Positions 1-7,422 of a stretch of DNA of 22,659 nt are shown here, piece by piece. Source of the stretch: Lentimicrobiaceae bacterium (GTDB taxonomy: Bacteria > Bacteroidota > Bacteroidia > Bacteroidales > WCHB1-69); the NCBI GenBank assembly GCA_009787485.1, contig WQWP01000022.1, positions 1 to 22,659 of the forward strand, read 5' to 3'. Each line of letters starts with the position of its first letter. Position 1 is the stretch's first letter. Made by a program: the position numbers and the translations under genes. Below the pieces are notes generated by a model, which saw only the letters and a list, made by a program, of their open reading frames with translations, was not told the origin of the DNA and ran no database searches.

Positions 1-104
1 ATAAAATCTATTTCTGCTGTTAGCAATTGCCGTATTCTTGGCGGCGCTACTTCATAGCATTTTTGTAATTTACTTGTATTCAGATTTTTTTGATAGTAGT
101 TCAT
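1..104 (-). CDS. Class I SAM-dependent methyltransferase, N-terminal fragment (runs off the window)
   Basis: An open frame begins with ATG at 104 on the minus strand and runs off the left edge, giving about 34 residues. An in-frame TAA lies three codons upstream (111-113), so 104 is a well-bounded start. The visible peptide contains LQKCYEVAPPRIRQLL followed by an acidic AEIDF stretch. I recognise this from memory as the N-terminal helix region that precedes the Rossmann fold in a group of class I SAM-dependent methyltransferases. The SAM-binding glycine motif lies outside the window, so the assignment rests on this short stretch alone. The start is only 14 bp after the MNT gene stop on the same strand, so the gene is probably the third of a HEPN-MNT-methyltransferase operon. 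The substrate is unknown. Confidence 0.55.
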   Translation of the reverse strand, partial: MNYYQKNLNTSKLQKCYEVAPPRIRQLLTAEIDF

Positions 105-118
105 GCTTGCTTAACAAG

Positions 119-433
119 CTAATTAATCAATATTCCGGTTTGTTCTATTTCGTTAAGCATACCTGCGTAATCGCTGTCTCGGGCAATTACATGAGGCTCT
201 ATGCGAAAATCTATCTGACGGCGTAATTTCCAAATAGGCGGAATTACCTTGAGAAAATCCCCCTTAAAACGTTTTACCACTAATGCAACATCAATATCGC
301 TATCCTCGTGAGGACTCCCTTTAGCGTATGAACCAAAAAGATAGACATTTTCTATCTTCATTGGAAAATTACTGTCAATAACCAATTGCTTGTATTTTCT
401 TACTTTACCGATAACAACATCTCTTTCGTCCAT
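119..433 (-). CDS. MNT-type minimal nucleotidyltransferase, probable antitoxin of a HEPN/MNT pair
   Basis: The protein has about 104 residues and the polymerase-beta-like nucleotidyltransferase core. Residues 34-48 read GSYAKGSPHEDSDID, an exact GSx10DxD signature in which D46 and D48 would bind catalytic metal. A third acidic residue could come from the IDFRIEPHV strand near residue 76. In the family, MNT proteins partner HEPN proteins; in the MntA-HepT pair the MNT subunit neutralises the HEPN toxin by adding AMP to it. The HEPN gene lies immediately upstream on the same strand and overlaps it. I prefer ATG 433, which gives a normal family N-terminus and a 34-bp overlap. ATG 472 is also open and would add 13 residues. 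The pairing is strong; actual toxin-antitoxin activity is inferred. Confidence 0.85.
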   Translation of the reverse strand: MDERDVVIGKVRKYKQLVIDSNFPMKIENVYLFGSYAKGSPHEDSDIDVALVVKRFKGDFLKVIPPIWKLRRQIDFRIEPHVIARDSDYAGMLNEIEQTGILIN

Positions 434-804
434 AGCTGTAATTTTGTGGTTTCTTTCAATAATTGGTCGCATTTTAAAGGAGTCAATATTTTTGAAATAT
501 CCTTTTTGTATTCGGGATAACGAGCCTCAATGTTGAGCGGATTTAAAACTCCGATGAAATCTTGCTGTTCTTCGGACAGGGTTTCGTAAAAACCGCCTTT
601 CACTGCTAAATATTCTATATCGTGTGTGTAGGGTGGCGTATCTTCTTTACATTTTGTATAAACAGCCTTGAAAATTTTCTCAATTACCTGATGGCACATA
701 AATCCAACATACAAATAACGCCCTGTACTTAGCATGACTGCTGCTGTTTCTAAGTCGTAGTCAGATAGTTTTGTCCAGTGGGTTACTTTTTCTTTGGTTG
801 TCAT
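400..804 (-). CDS. HEPN domain protein, partner of the adjacent MNT nucleotidyltransferase
   Basis: This 134-residue, largely helical protein has the pattern of HEPN domains of the PF05168 kind: an N-terminal helix with DYDLETAAVML, a central helix with CHQVIEKIFKAVY, then PPYTHDIEYLA and a late ARYPEY motif. Family members are often RNases or tRNA-targeting toxins and commonly precede an MNT gene, as here. The usual HEPN RNase signature R-x4-6-H is not clearly present: the only close Arg/His pair is R29 and H38 with eight residues between. It may therefore use another arrangement or be non-catalytic. It is first of three same-strand genes, with a TAnnTTTG-type promoter box just upstream (824-831). 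It belongs to a different HEPN subfamily from HepT (DUF86). Confidence 0.85.
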   Translation of the reverse strand: MTTKEKVTHWTKLSDYDLETAAVMLSTGRYLYVGFMCHQVIEKIFKAVYTKCKEDTPPYTHDIEYLAVKGGFYETLSEEQQDFIGVLNPLNIEARYPEYKKDISKILTPLKCDQLLKETTKLQLWTKEMLLSVK

Positions 805-823
805 TTCGTATTTAATTTGGCTG

Positions 824-831
824 CAAAAATA
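824..831 (-). promoter_or_regulatory. Putative Bacteroidota -7 promoter box for the HEPN/MNT operon
   Basis: On the minus strand the sequence reads TATTTTTG, an exact match to the Bacteroidetes -7 consensus TAnnTTTG. It lies about 20 bp upstream of the HEPN start codon. A TTG trinucleotide sits about 16 bp further upstream, slightly closer than the usual -33 element. The assignment rests on consensus and position only. Confidence 0.45.
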
Positions 832-894
832 TAATAAATTTCTATCTCAATTTTTTAAATTAATATGCTATTTTCGCGCCTAAATTTTTAAAAA

Positions 895-2280
895 ATGAGC
901 GAAGACCTTTTTCAAGGCTACAAAGGAGAAGCCTTAGCATTACTACAAAAATACAATGTACGCGTTTGGGGCACGGCCGAAGTGAAAACTACACGCGGCG
1001 ATTTTTCCGGAACGATTTTACCCAGAGCAGTATTCGACGATGATAAGCATATCGTGATGAAGGTGGTTACAGGTTATAATATTGGTGTTGATACCGATAC
1101 GATTACCGATATGAAGGAAACCGGCTATAAAAAAGCCAATTATAAAATTCCGGAAAAAGAGTTCCCTAAAACGCCGGGGCTTCCGCAAGTAAAACTTTTA
1201 GGAACAGGTGGAACAATCGCATCTCGCTTAGACTATAGAACAGGCGCCGTTATTCCGGCATTTTCTCCGGGAGAGTTGTATGGCGCGGTTCCCGAATTAG
1301 CCGGTATCTGTAATTTGGAAACCGAGAAAATTTTTGCCGTTTTTTCCGAAAACATGGGTCCCAAACAATATGTAGCGCTCGCTCAAAAAATTGGCGAGGA
1401 GATCGAAAAAGGCGTAGATGGCATCGTGATCGGACATGGAACGGATACGCTTCACCACACCGGCGCCGTTTTGACCTATATGTGCCAAAATCTTCCGGTT
1501 CCGGTGGTTTTGGTAGGATCGCAACGCTCTTCCGACCGACCCAGTTCCGATGCTGCGCTGAATTTGATGCACGCTATGACTGCCGCAGGACACGGAAATA
1601 TTGCGGAAGTATTGGTATGTATGTTTGGTCCGACCTCCGACGAATACGGATTTTTGCACAAAGGCACCCGCGTGCGCAAAATGCACTCCTCATACCGCTC
1701 TACTTTTAGAACGATTGGCGATACGCCGGTAGCTAAAATCACCAGAAAAGGCGTGGAACCGATTCATCCCACTTTCAACCAAAGGAGAAAAGATAAAAAC
1801 GTGAAAATCGTGCCCACTTTCGACGACAGAGTAGCCATGTTGTATTATTACCCGGGCATGAAACCCGATATGTTAGACGCCATTACCGACAATGGCTACA
1901 AAGGTGTGGTTTGGGTTGGCACAGGCTTAGGGCATGTTAACAAAGAGATGTACCCAGCGATTGAGCGCGCCCACGCAGCCGGCGTGCACCAATATATGAC
2001 CGTGCAAACCATTTGGGGCTATGTGCACATGTTTGTGTATGATACCGGTCGCGATATGATGAAAAAAGGAATTGTGCCCTGCGGCAACATGCTCCCCGAA
2101 GTGGCTTTCATTAAGTTGGGATGGGCGCTGGGGCAAACGCATGACTTTGAAGAGGTAAAAAATCTGATGCTTACTCCGATTAATGATGATATTACGGAGC
2201 GGGAACCTTATAATGGCTATTTGGTGTATCAAGGTGGCGTGCCGGAAGTAGAGGAGTTTGTTCGTAAAGTACGGAAATAA
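895..2280 (+). CDS. gatD: Archaeal-type Glu-tRNA(Gln) amidotransferase subunit D-like protein (asparaginase-like)
   Basis: The 461-residue protein follows archaeal GatD along its whole length. A small N-terminal domain (about 1-95) carries the GatD-like DDDKHIVMKVVTGYNIGV stretch. An L-asparaginase fold follows, with TGGT at 104-107, HGTDT at 181-185 (T183, D184) and K262 in VRKMHSSYRSTFR; together these look like the Thr/Thr/Asp/Lys catalytic set. GSQRSSDRPSSDAALN and the late GTGLGH and CGNMLPEVAFIKLGWALGQT motifs also match. In archaea GatD releases ammonia from glutamine and GatE uses it to convert Glu-tRNA(Gln) to Gln-tRNA(Gln). No GatE is visible, and bacteria normally use GatCAB or GlnRS, so here it may be a free amidohydrolase or act with an unlinked partner. 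No Shine-Dalgarno is seen. A TATTTTCG sequence near 873-880 could be a weak promoter box. Confidence 0.85.
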   Translation: MSEDLFQGYKGEALALLQKYNVRVWGTAEVKTTRGDFSGTILPRAVFDDDKHIVMKVVTGYNIGVDTDTITDMKETGYKKANYKIPEKEFPKTPGLPQVKLLGTGGTIASRLDYRTGAVIPAFSPGELYGAVPELAGICNLETEKIFAVFSENMGPKQYVALAQKIGEEIEKGVDGIVIGHGTDTLHHTGAVLTYMCQNLPVPVVLVGSQRSSDRPSSDAALNLMHAMTAAGHGNIAEVLVCMFGPTSDEYGFLHKGTRVRKMHSSYRSTFRTIGDTPVAKITRKGVEPIHPTFNQRRKDKNVKIVPTFDDRVAMLYYYPGMKPDMLDAITDNGYKGVVWVGTGLGHVNKEMYPAIERAHAAGVHQYMTVQTIWGYVHMFVYDTGRDMMKKGIVPCGNMLPEVAFIKLGWALGQTHDFEEVKNLMLTPINDDITEREPYNGYLVYQGGVPEVEEFVRKVRK

Positions 2281-2297
2281 TCCGCGTCATCTGCGTG

Positions 2298-5200
2298 CTA
2301 AAACTCAAACTGATGCCGCTGAACAGAGCAGCATTCCGGTTGCAGCAACGTAATCATCTCCAAGAAAATATCATCTTTATTTTGAAGTGTTTCTACCCCA
2401 AACGCTTTCATCAATTGCGCATAAAACCGATAATCGTTCCAATTGAAGGGGCAGGGACGTACCATCTCAAAAGGCTGCGCCACTTTGAATGATGAGGTAA
2501 AACTGCCGCCCAATTCAATCGCAAAATTCATCGGAAGAATTAAATCGGCCAATGCGGTGGTTTCGTTTTCAAAAACGGATTGCATACAAACAAAATCGGC
2601 GGCTTCAATAAATTCTTTTGTAAAAGGATGGCTCTCCACAATATTATCACCAAAGATGAACACGTTTTTCGCTTCTTTCTTTCCTAGTAACGTTCCCGGG
2701 CAAACATGGTCGGCAGGCAAAGTCTCCACATTCCACGTTTTCATAAGAAGTTCAATATAATCGCTTTCCAATTTTTGAAATCCGGGACCATATTCCTGGT
2801 GCATTCCCATGTCGTACAAACCTTGGGTATTGCAATCAGGTTTTAATAACATCAAGCCACAAAATGTTTTACCTTGTTTTTCGGTTAATAACATGAGGTT
2901 TTTGAGCTCGCAGAAAGTATTGAGATCGCCGCTTTTTTCCGAGAAAATAAACGCAGATTCAGGCGTCTCTAAAATCTCTTTCACAAACTGCGCAATTATC
3001 TCATTTGAAACATTTGCATGTTGTAATAATTCATCGTAATTTAATGACAAAATATGGGTTTTATATTCATAAAAGCACTGCGCTAATCCGTTTACAAAAA
3101 CTCCGGCCTCTAAATTGTTTTTTAAAATGTAATAATTCACTGCCGTAACAAAAGCGCGTTCATCATTAATGTACAACACGTTATCAACACGGTGCATTAA
3201 AGTAGATTGCGTATGCGTGGCAATCAACGTAACCGGCGTATGGTTTTCTTCTCGCGAATTTTGTACCAAATGGCTAATAACCGGATGCTCTTTTGCCAAA
3301 TCCGAACCAACAATATAAATACGTTTAGCGCCATGCAACTCCCCGACAGGCAAATTGTCGTTTTTATTTACGTTGAATGGCAACCGGTTTTCCATTTGTC
3401 GTTGCATGAAATATGATGAGGTAATAGAGTTGGTATCCAAACAAGTACGCACAAATTTTTGTATGAGATACATCGCCTCGTTTGTAAGCTGCGGAGAAAC
3501 GAGAACCGCAGTTTGAGGTTTGAGGTATGAGGTTTGAGGTATGAGACGCTCATTGCCCTCATTGCCGTCAGTTTTAACTGACGGAATTTGAAGTTTGAGT
3601 TTTGAGGTTTTTGAATGCATGATTTTAATAGCCTCTTCTTTGGTAATTGGTTTTAAAGTACCATTTTCTCTTAATAATGGCTGTGTAATTCTATCTTTTC
3701 TATTAAAAATGTCGTATTCAAATTTAATATGCCTATTGATTAATCCATATTGATTTACAAAGCCGTAGCGTGCGTTAGCGCCATATATATTTCCTTTATA
3801 TTCCAATAAATCAACTTCAAAACCTTCTGAGCCAAAGGGATCTATGGCGGGTAGTTTCTGATAAGGCAGCGGCAGAATTTTATGTGTAAAATTTTCGCGA
3901 AGAGCGCCGGTAGGGCAAGTGTCCACGCACAATCCGCAAGCATCGCAACGGCTCTCTGTTAAATTGCCTTCCAGATTGGGCGTAACGTAAGTTTGCGAGC
4001 CTCTTTTGAAGAATGCCCATGCCTTGTTGCCGGAATACTCCTGACAAACGCGCACACATCTGCCACACAAAACACATTTGTTGTTATCTAATTCAATTTT
4101 AGGATGATGGAAATTTACTTCAAATTTTTGGAACTTTCCTTTGTATTTGTTTTGATCTACGTTGTAATCGGTGCAATATTTTTGCAGTAAACAATCGTAA
4201 AATGCAGAGCATCCGCACTCTAAACAACGGTTGGCTTCCTGTTTTGCTAACGTTTCATCTTGATAACCTAATTCTACTTCTTTAAAGTTATGGCGTTCGT
4301 TTTCCGGTAGCACAGGCATTTCGTAACGCGCATGAGGCACAAAGCGATCTTCGTAATTCGCAGCTACTTGTTTTTCGAAATTATCTTTGGTGGAGATAAA
4401 AGATGAAGTAGGGGATTCCGCGTCAAGTGCGGAATGGAGGAGGAACAATCCGATATATTTGGCGGCTGCTTTTCCGCCGGCAATGGCTTCAATGATATTG
4501 GTAGGTCCTGTAACGGCATCGCCGGCAGCAAATATTTTCGGAATATTCATCTGCATGGTGGTTTCGTTGGCATCCAATGTTTTCCACTTATTAAGTTGTA
4601 ACTCTTGTGGTTGGAAATGCCGGTTGATGTGATCCAATATTTCGTATTGAATTTTCTGACCGGTAGCGGGGAGTACCAAATCGCACGGCAGGTCGAATTC
4701 GCTGCCTTCAATGGGTACGATATTTGAGCGGCGCGAACCGGGCACTTTTTCAGCTTTCATTTTAATGCACTTTAATCCGGTCAATTCGTCTTTTTCGTTA
4801 TAATAAACCTCAGTAGGTGCGGCAAGGAAAATATACTCCACGCCTTCCACCTTCGATTCGTGAATTTCGATAGGATTGGCGGGCATATCGGCCTCCGTTC
4901 TGCGGTACAGCACAATGACATCTTCGCTGCCGCAGCGGCGTGCCGAGCGACAACAGTCCATAGCGGTATTTCCGCCACCTACTACCACAACGCGTTTACC
5001 TTGTAGGTTGGTGTCGTTATTGGTTTCGGCGTTGCGTTTCAAAAAGTCAATGCCGGAAACGAGGTTGGGTGCAGGTTTTTCGCCAATACCGAGTAAATCA
5101 CCGTTTTGCGCACCGATAGCGATAAAAAGAGCATCGTAGTTTTTATCCAAATCTGCAATTTGCACGTTTTCGCAGATGCTTTTATTCGTAAAAATGTTAA

Positions 5201-6005
5201 CCCCTAATTTTGTAATATTCTCAATCTCTTGATCTAAAATAGCATTGGGCAAACGATATTCGGGAATGCCATAGCGTAGCCATCCGCCGGCAGCCTCTGC
5301 ACGTTCGTAAATATCTGCCTGAAAACCTTCTAATTGCAAATAATACGCCGCAGTTAATCCGGCGGGACCGCCACCGATGATGGCAATTTTTTTTCCGTTT
5401 AACGGCTTGGGTTTAGGTATATAAGTGTGCAAGTTCGATTTATTTTCGATTTTATCCGACAATAATTCGGAATCTGCAACATAGCGCTTGAGGTAATCTA
5501 TTCCAACCGGTATTTTATCTTCGGTAAATTGCCGGCGGCATTTTCCTTCGCACGGGCGCACGCACACCCGCCCGCAAATTGCCGGCAGCGGGTTGGTTTC
5601 TTTGATTAAAGCCACGGCTTGTGCATACAATCCTTTTTCGATGAGCGATAAATAGCCTTGCACGTCAACGCCTGCGGGGCAAGTGAGTTTGCAGGGCGCT
5701 ACACAATCGGCGTAGTGGTTGCTCAGCAGCAGTTCTAATGCGGCTTGCCGTGCTTCGAAAATTTCGGGAGAATAGGTTTCAATTTCCATCCCTTCCTGCA
5801 CGATAGTAGAGCAGGAAGGTTGATGCGTTTTAAAACCTTTAATGGCCACCACGCACAAAAAACAGGATGAAAACGGTTTTAACTTCGGATCATGGCACAA
5901 ATGTGGAATTTCTATGCCTATGGATTTGCATACGTTGAGGATAGTTTCGCCGGCATTTGCTGTAACTTCTTTGCCGTTGATGCAAAGGGTAAGTTTTTTA
6001 TTCAT
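2298..6005 (-). CDS. Large ferredoxin / GltD-like flavoprotein / 4Fe-4S / molybdopterin-oxidoreductase-like fusion
   Basis: The 1235-residue protein joins several redox modules. Residues 1-80 form a NuoG-type [2Fe-2S] domain with C37-x10-C48-x2-C51-x13-C65. Residues 95-520 resemble the glutamate synthase small subunit: Fe-S cysteines C101, C105, C109, C144, C148, C152 and C156, the FAD motif GGGPAG at 211-216, the NAD(P)H motif VVGGGNTAMD near 341-350, and GDAVTGPTNIIEAI near 495. Two 4Fe-4S motifs follow near 644 and 689 (CVLCGRCVRVC and CDACGLCVDTC). Residues about 735-1235 resemble formate dehydrogenase alpha or NuoG (for example the DRITQPLLRENGTLKPITKEEAI stretch) but lack the N-terminal Fe-S cysteines, a clear catalytic Cys/Sec and the last dinucleotide-binding domain. 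It probably moves electrons between NAD(P)H and ferredoxin-like partners; the substrate is unknown. Two repeat-like inserts lie at about 524-531 and 798-832. Confidence 0.8.
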   Translation of the reverse strand: MNKKLTLCINGKEVTANAGETILNVCKSIGIEIPHLCHDPKLKPFSSCFLCVVAIKGFKTHQPSCSTIVQEGMEIETYSPEIFEARQAALELLLSNHYADCVAPCKLTCPAGVDVQGYLSLIEKGLYAQAVALIKETNPLPAICGRVCVRPCEGKCRRQFTEDKIPVGIDYLKRYVADSELLSDKIENKSNLHTYIPKPKPLNGKKIAIIGGGPAGLTAAYYLQLEGFQADIYERAEAAGGWLRYGIPEYRLPNAILDQEIENITKLGVNIFTNKSICENVQIADLDKNYDALFIAIGAQNGDLLGIGEKPAPNLVSGIDFLKRNAETNNDTNLQGKRVVVVGGGNTAMDCCRSARRCGSEDVIVLYRRTEADMPANPIEIHESKVEGVEYIFLAAPTEVYYNEKDELTGLKCIKMKAEKVPGSRRSNIVPIEGSEFDLPCDLVLPATGQKIQYEILDHINRHFQPQELQLNKWKTLDANETTMQMNIPKIFAAGDAVTGPTNIIEAIAGGKAAAKYIGLFLLHSALDAESPTSSFISTKDNFEKQVAANYEDRFVPHARYEMPVLPENERHNFKEVELGYQDETLAKQEANRCLECGCSAFYDCLLQKYCTDYNVDQNKYKGKFQKFEVNFHHPKIELDNNKCVLCGRCVRVCQEYSGNKAWAFFKRGSQTYVTPNLEGNLTESRCDACGLCVDTCPTGALRENFTHKILPLPYQKLPAIDPFGSEGFEVDLLEYKGNIYGANARYGFVNQYGLINRHIKFEYDIFNRKDRITQPLLRENGTLKPITKEEAIKIMHSKTSKLKLQIPSVKTDGNEGNERLIPQTSYLKPQTAVLVSPQLTNEAMYLIQKFVRTCLDTNSITSSYFMQRQMENRLPFNVNKNDNLPVGELHGAKRIYIVGSDLAKEHPVISHLVQNSREENHTPVTLIATHTQSTLMHRVDNVLYINDERAFVTAVNYYILKNNLEAGVFVNGLAQCFYEYKTHILSLNYDELLQHANVSNEIIAQFVKEILETPESAFIFSEKSGDLNTFCELKNLMLLTEKQGKTFCGLMLLKPDCNTQGLYDMGMHQEYGPGFQKLESDYIELLMKTWNVETLPADHVCPGTLLGKKEAKNVFIFGDNIVESHPFTKEFIEAADFVCMQSVFENETTALADLILPMNFAIELGGSFTSSFKVAQPFEMVRPCPFNWNDYRFYAQLMKAFGVETLQNKDDIFLEMITLLQPECCSVQRHQFEF
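3511..3615. repeat. Composite repeat inside a coding sequence: heptamer tandem tract around a palindrome
   Basis: Five TTTGAGG/TATGAGG heptamers occupy 3512-3546. Then comes a short spacer with a partial ATTGCC duplication, the palindrome CCGTCAGTTTTAACTGACGG at 3565-3584 (9-bp perfect arms, TT centre), and three more heptamers at 3587-3607. The tract is translated in frame as residues about 798-832 of the oxidoreductase, a low-complexity peptide that includes PSVKTDGNEG and TSYLKPQT. The palindrome with its flank recurs at 17372-17397. Confidence 0.75.
4415..4435. repeat. Small inverted repeat inside the oxidoreductase gene
   Basis: The arms ATTCCGC (4415-4421) and GCGGAAT (4429-4435) are perfect complements around a 7-nt spacer GTCAAGT. 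The sequence encodes residues about 524-531 of the oxidoreductase, in the linker between the flavoprotein and the Fe-S domains, where a small insertion would be tolerated. It resembles interspersed repeats seen between genes in other genomes; recurrence in this genome cannot be tested here. Confidence 0.4.
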
Positions 6006-6046
6006 TGAGGGTTATTGTTTTTGATAGGTGAAGTAAAAAAGGTTTG

Positions 6047-6054
6047 CAAAGATA
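6047..6054 (-). promoter_or_regulatory. Putative -7 promoter box for the oxidoreductase gene
   Basis: The minus strand reads TATCTTTG, an exact TAnnTTTG match, about 41 bp upstream of the ATG at 6005. No convincing -33 TTTG was found at the expected distance. Assignment is by consensus and position only. Confidence 0.45.
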
Positions 6055-6133
6055 CCTTATTTAGGTGAATTTTGGATTCATAACTTGATTTTTTGTGTAT
6101 TTGCAACAGGAAATGGACCGTTTGATTATTTTT

Positions 6134-6141
6134 TATTTTTG
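6134..6141 (+). promoter_or_regulatory. Putative -7 promoter box for queA
   Basis: The plus strand reads TATTTTTG, an exact TAnnTTTG match, 33 bp upstream of the queA ATG at 6175. The -33 region is weak. It is divergent from the promoter of the oxidoreductase about 80 bp away. Confidence 0.45.
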
Positions 6142-6174
6142 CCTTGCATTTAAAGTTGCGAAAAAAGAGGTAAA

Positions 6175-7422
6175 ATGCACACCAACATCACCCTTTCTAA
6201 TATTGATTACGTTTTACCCAACGAAAAGATTGCTTTCTTTCCGCTTGAGAATAGAGACCAATCCAAGTTATTGGTATATAAAGATAAAACTATCATAGAT
6301 GCGAATTTCGCAGATTTGCCTGATCTCTTGGATGAAAATTGTGCGTTAATTTTTAATGATTCTAAAGTGATTCATGCACGGTTGTTGCTTCAAAATCAAT
6401 ATGATGCAAAAATAGAAGTGTTTCTGTTAGAGCCTGTTTATCCAACACGAGATATTGCATTGGCATTTTCACAAACCGGCGTGGTGGCGTGGAAATGTTT
6501 TATTGGTAATGCTAAAAGGTTTAGGGATGCCATTGATTTTGATGTGATGATGCAGAAAGCAGAATGTAGCGGCGAACCTGCGTGTTCGCCTAATAATAAA
6601 ACGATTAAAATTACCGCTGAAAAAGGGGATAGGGTAGGGGATGCCTTTTTGGTAACTTTTATGTGGGAGGATGAAACGGTTACGTTTGCCGAGTGGTTGG
6701 AGGCTTATGGAAAAATGCCGCTTCCGCCTTATATTAAGAGAGAGGCGAATGTGGCGGATGAAGAACGCTACCAAACGATTTACGCCCAACAGCAAGGCTC
6801 TGTGGCAGCTCCCACCGCCGGACTGCATTTTTCAGAATCAGTGTTAAAATCTCTTAAAAACAAGAATATAGCACTGAAAAATATTACGCTTCATGTAGGG
6901 GCAGGAACTTTTAAACCTATTATCACAGATTCCATATTAGATCATGAAATGCACCAGGAACAAATGGTAGTTTCGAGAGATGTGGTGGAGTTTCTTTCAA
7001 AAAATCAGCATAAAAAAATTATTGCGGTAGGCACTACGGTGGCGCGAACGTTGGAGTCTATTTTTATTATAGGCGCTAAATTATATTTGAATATGGACGC
7101 CCCTTTTCAGGTTAAGCAATTTGAGATTTATGAGCATTTGCCGCTGCAAGAAATATCTGTTGAAAATGCTTTAACTGCTTTAACTCAATATTTTGAAGAA
7201 AGTAACCTGTTTGAAATTACTGCGGCAACCAGCTTGATGATTTTGCCGCATTACCGGCATAGAATTGCTAAAGGATTGATTACCAATTTTCATCAGCCGA
7301 AAAGTACGTTGTTGTTGCTTATTTCTTCTTACTTAGGCGAGGAATGGAGGCAGGTTTATGAACATGCATTATCGCATGATTACCGGTTTTTAAGTTACGG
7401 AGATTCTAATTTGTATTTATAA
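6175..7422 (+). CDS. queA: S-adenosylmethionine:tRNA ribosyltransferase-isomerase QueA
   Basis: QueA transfers and isomerises the ribosyl part of SAM onto preQ1 in tRNA to make epoxyqueuosine, the penultimate step of queuosine synthesis in the cytoplasm. The 415 residues carry the family blocks in order: NDSKVIHARL (about 61-70), GKMPLPPYIKRE, YQTIYAQQQGSVAAPTAGLHFS, HVGAGTFKPI, VGTTVARTLES, TNFHQPKSTLLLLISS and the C-terminal YRFLSYGDSNLYL. The length is slightly above the typical bacterial 340-360, as often seen in Bacteroidota. A short extra stretch with GEPACSPNN at about 133-145 coincides with an inverted repeat in the DNA. The last 28 bp overlap the convergent SGNH-hydrolase gene. No other queuosine gene is nearby. 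Confidence 0.95.
   Translation: MHTNITLSNIDYVLPNEKIAFFPLENRDQSKLLVYKDKTIIDANFADLPDLLDENCALIFNDSKVIHARLLLQNQYDAKIEVFLLEPVYPTRDIALAFSQTGVVAWKCFIGNAKRFRDAIDFDVMMQKAECSGEPACSPNNKTIKITAEKGDRVGDAFLVTFMWEDETVTFAEWLEAYGKMPLPPYIKREANVADEERYQTIYAQQQGSVAAPTAGLHFSESVLKSLKNKNIALKNITLHVGAGTFKPIITDSILDHEMHQEQMVVSRDVVEFLSKNQHKKIIAVGTTVARTLESIFIIGAKLYLNMDAPFQVKQFEIYEHLPLQEISVENALTALTQYFEESNLFEITAATSLMILPHYRHRIAKGLITNFHQPKSTLLLLISSYLGEEWRQVYEHALSHDYRFLSYGDSNLYL
6571..6590. repeat. Small inverted repeat inside queA
   Basis: GGCGAAC (6571-6577) and GTTCGCC (6584-6590) are perfect complementary arms around CTGCGT. It is GC-rich against the local AT-rich coding background. It encodes GEPACSP in a variable surface region of QueA just before the conserved KITAEKGDRVGDAFLV segment. 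It looks like a palindromic repeat accommodated in frame. Confidence 0.45.

Noticed and set aside
1297..1686. 129-codon open frame antisense to gatD
   Set aside because: It lies wholly inside the well-supported gatD gene, with no family signature, and is expected as a shadow of the sense codon use.
3511..3615. The repeat tract as a CRISPR array
   Set aside because: The units are 7 bp and contiguous, without unique spacers of 30 bp or so, and no cas gene is near.
6469..6828. 119-codon open frame antisense to queA
   Set aside because: Contained in queA; residue composition has no recognisable domain.
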